From Pedobacter helvus (GTDB taxonomy: Bacteria; Bacteroidota; Bacteroidia; Sphingobacteriales; Sphingobacteriaceae), in NCBI RefSeq assembly GCF_005925325.1, contig NZ_SRMP01000001.1, forward strand, positions 930,001 through 994,000: a DNA stretch of 64,000 bases, read 5' to 3'. The translations under genes were made by a program, and so were the position numbers. This document shows, in pieces, positions 62,543 through 64,000 of this stretch. How positions within the stretch are numbered: position 1 is the stretch's first letter; each line of letters begins with the position of its first letter. Under the pieces are notes generated by a model, which worked only from the letters and a program-made list of their open reading frames with translations, did no database searches and was not told the origin of the DNA.

Positions 62543-64000
62543 ATGAGTAATCCAATAGTTCAAATCTCTAACTTCAATTTAAAATACGGCAATACAACCG
62601 TGTTAAGGGATTTGGAATGGACTATCCAAGCCGGAGAAAATTGGCTTTTATCTGGCGCTAGCGGAAGCGGAAAAACTGCATTATTAAAGGCTATCGCTGG
62701 TTTAGAAAAAGCTACGGAAGAGATTGTCGTCAGCTTTGATAAACAAAGCAATGCCAAACCCGTATGTCAATATATCGCCCAATGGTATCAATTCAAAAAC
62801 AAAGAAGGTGTAGCAAATTTTTATTACCAACAGCGCTACAACGTACAACAAGTACAAGATACCTTAACCGTTAATGCCGAATTAGCGCATTACGCAAAAG
62901 AAAACAATCTCAATTTAACCCAAGCAGAACCGATTTTAGAAGCACTAGGTTTTGCAGCCCTTAAAAATGCTCAATTGATAGAGCTATCAAGTGGCGAACA
63001 TAAAAAGTTGCAATTGGTGAAAGCCTTATGGTTAAAACCGCAGCTTTTATTGCTAGACCAGCCTTACACTGGTTTAGATATCCAATCCCGTCAAAATTTA
63101 AATAACTTATTAGATGAAGTCACCAATGATGGCGTTCAAATCATCTTGGTAAGTAACGAAACTGAAATTCCAGCTTGCATCAATAGGTTTGGCGAAATCG
63201 TAGATGGACAATTAGTAGAGCATTTCACTTTTTGCACCAAAAATGCAATTGTCATTGAAGAAAGAAACATTCCTGAGTTTTTGCACGAAGCGCCACCATC
63301 AAGTAGTGACGTGTTGATTAAAATGTTGGATGTGAACATAAGCTATGGCGAAAAGCAAGTGCTTAAGAATGTAAATTGGGAAATTAAAGCAGGCGAAAAA
63401 TGGTTATTGCAAGGCCACAACGGTTCTGGGAAATCAACTTTGTTAAGTTTGGTTAACGGCGACCACCCACAAGCTTATGCCAATGAGATTTATCTTTTTG
63501 GCAACAAACGCGGTTCAGGCGAGAGCATTTGGGACATCAAGCAACACATCGGCTTGATCTCTCCAGAGCTACATTGGTACTTTGATTTTAATACGACGGT
63601 TTGGCAAAGTATCGCCTCTGGCTTTTTCGATAGCATTGGCTTATACAAAGAAATTGGCTGGCACAAACGTACTCAGGTTGACGAACTGATCGAATATTTC
63701 GGCTTAACGGCAAATAAAAACGATTTGTTAGCGCACTTGCCATTGGGTAAACAACGCTTAGTTTTATTAGCTAGAACAGTGATTAAAAACCCAGAGTTGT
63801 TGGTACTGGATGAACCTTGCCAAGGTTTAGATGCACACCAAACCCTTCAGTTCAATACATTAATTGATGGTTTGTGCACTACCAACAGAACATTGATTTA
63901 TGTATCGCATAATGACGACCAACTACCAAGAAATTTAACGCATCAATTATTATTGAGCAAAGGCGAGGTAATACACAATGATATTTATAAACAAAAAACG
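62543..64000 (+). CDS. ABC transporter ATP-binding protein with two ATPase domains (ModF/Uup-like), 3' end outside window
   Basis: At least 486 codons, open to the window end. Two ABC modules: first Walker A SGASGSGKTALLKAIAGL, signature LSSGEHKKLQLVKAL, Walker B LLLLDQPYTGLD; second Walker A GHNGSGKSTLLSLVNG, a signature position HLPLGKQRLVLLAR (weak), Walker B LLVLDEPCQGLD. The layout is that of ModF (a photorepair-type protein PhrA), a non-membrane duplicated ATPase. Co-directional with leuD 81 bases upstream; the spacer has GACTTTTGACTTT-like tandem sequence. Reason for this location unknown. Confidence 0.85.
   Translation, partial: MSNPIVQISNFNLKYGNTTVLRDLEWTIQAGENWLLSGASGSGKTALLKAIAGLEKATEEIVVSFDKQSNAKPVCQYIAQWYQFKNKEGVANFYYQQRYNVQQVQDTLTVNAELAHYAKENNLNLTQAEPILEALGFAALKNAQLIELSSGEHKKLQLVKALWLKPQLLLLDQPYTGLDIQSRQNLNNLLDEVTNDGVQIILVSNETEIPACINRFGEIVDGQLVEHFTFCTKNAIVIEERNIPEFLHEAPPSSSDVLIKMLDVNISYGEKQVLKNVNWEIKAGEKWLLQGHNGSGKSTLLSLVNGDHPQAYANEIYLFGNKRGSGESIWDIKQHIGLISPELHWYFDFNTTVWQSIASGFFDSIGLYKEIGWHKRTQVDELIEYFGLTANKNDLLAHLPLGKQRLVLLARTVIKNPELLVLDEPCQGLDAHQTLQFNTLIDGLCTTNRTLIYVSHNDDQLPRNLTHQLLLSKGEVIHNDIYKQKT

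Overview
The window looks like a chromosomal segment of a Sphingobacteriaceae-type Bacteroidetes, Pedobacter-like. The evidence is a SusC/SusD outer-membrane uptake locus with its own ECF sigma factor and FecR anti-sigma, an UpxY-type NusG paralogue, DUF4843 and PKD-like lipoproteins, LytTR and AraC regulators, an atpD-atpC pair apart from the other ATP synthase genes, an AT-rich TTA-biased codon usage, and TAnnTTTG-like promoter elements. There is no prophage, IS element or CRISPR array. Genus is inference; no 16S rRNA is present.

Layout. 1-3.6 kb (minus): start of the division/cell-wall cluster, mraZ-rsmH-ftsL-ftsI, with a clear set of 10-bp-spaced GTGG boxes in front of mraZ. 3.7-7.4 kb (minus): gapA, a GNAT acetyltransferase and pgk, preceded by a family 2 glycosyltransferase. 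7.8-8.3 kb: an orphan UpxY-type antiterminator. 8.4-15.7 kb (minus): small membrane protein, DUF1223 protein, LytS/LytTR two-component pair, heme-binding/P460 cytochrome plus lipoprotein, HxlR regulator, SDR, OsmC/Ohr, alpha/beta hydrolase. 16.3-18.1 kb (plus): SDR plus AraC regulator, with paired 21-bp direct repeats that look like the AraC operator. 18.3-33.5 kb: mixed housekeeping genes (hydrolase fusion, Dph6-like protein, serine hydrolase, AI-2E-family exporter, MscS, M3 peptidase, APC permease, obgE, adk, tRNA-Arg). 34-46.5 kb (minus): sigma/anti-sigma, SusC, SusD, DUF4843, PKD-like, TlpA-like lipoprotein and an unusual double trypsin/PDZ protein. 46.7-50.3 kb: peroxiredoxin, an RmlD-like reductase, atpD-atpC. 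51.6-64 kb (plus): one long branched-chain amino-acid operon, ilvE-ilvD-ilvB-ilvN-ilvC-leuC-(monooxygenase)-(methyltransferase)-leuD-(ABC ATPase, cut by the window end).

The most interesting system is in the ilv-leu operon. It carries two separate ribosome-mediated attenuators. The first, before ilvE, encodes a 33-residue leader peptide with 14 Leu/Ile/Val residues, including four consecutive Leu codons, followed by a terminator hairpin. The second, between ilvE and ilvD, encodes a 24-residue leader with four consecutive Ile codons and a classical set of competing hairpins (1:2, 2:3, 3:4) ending in a ten-T terminator. This would allow ilvE and the rest of the operon to respond to different amino acids. 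The spacers of the same operon are filled with a family of palindromic CCCCTAAAGGGG repeats. One repeat copy supplies the start codon and first residues of the monooxygenase gene and the last codons of leuC.
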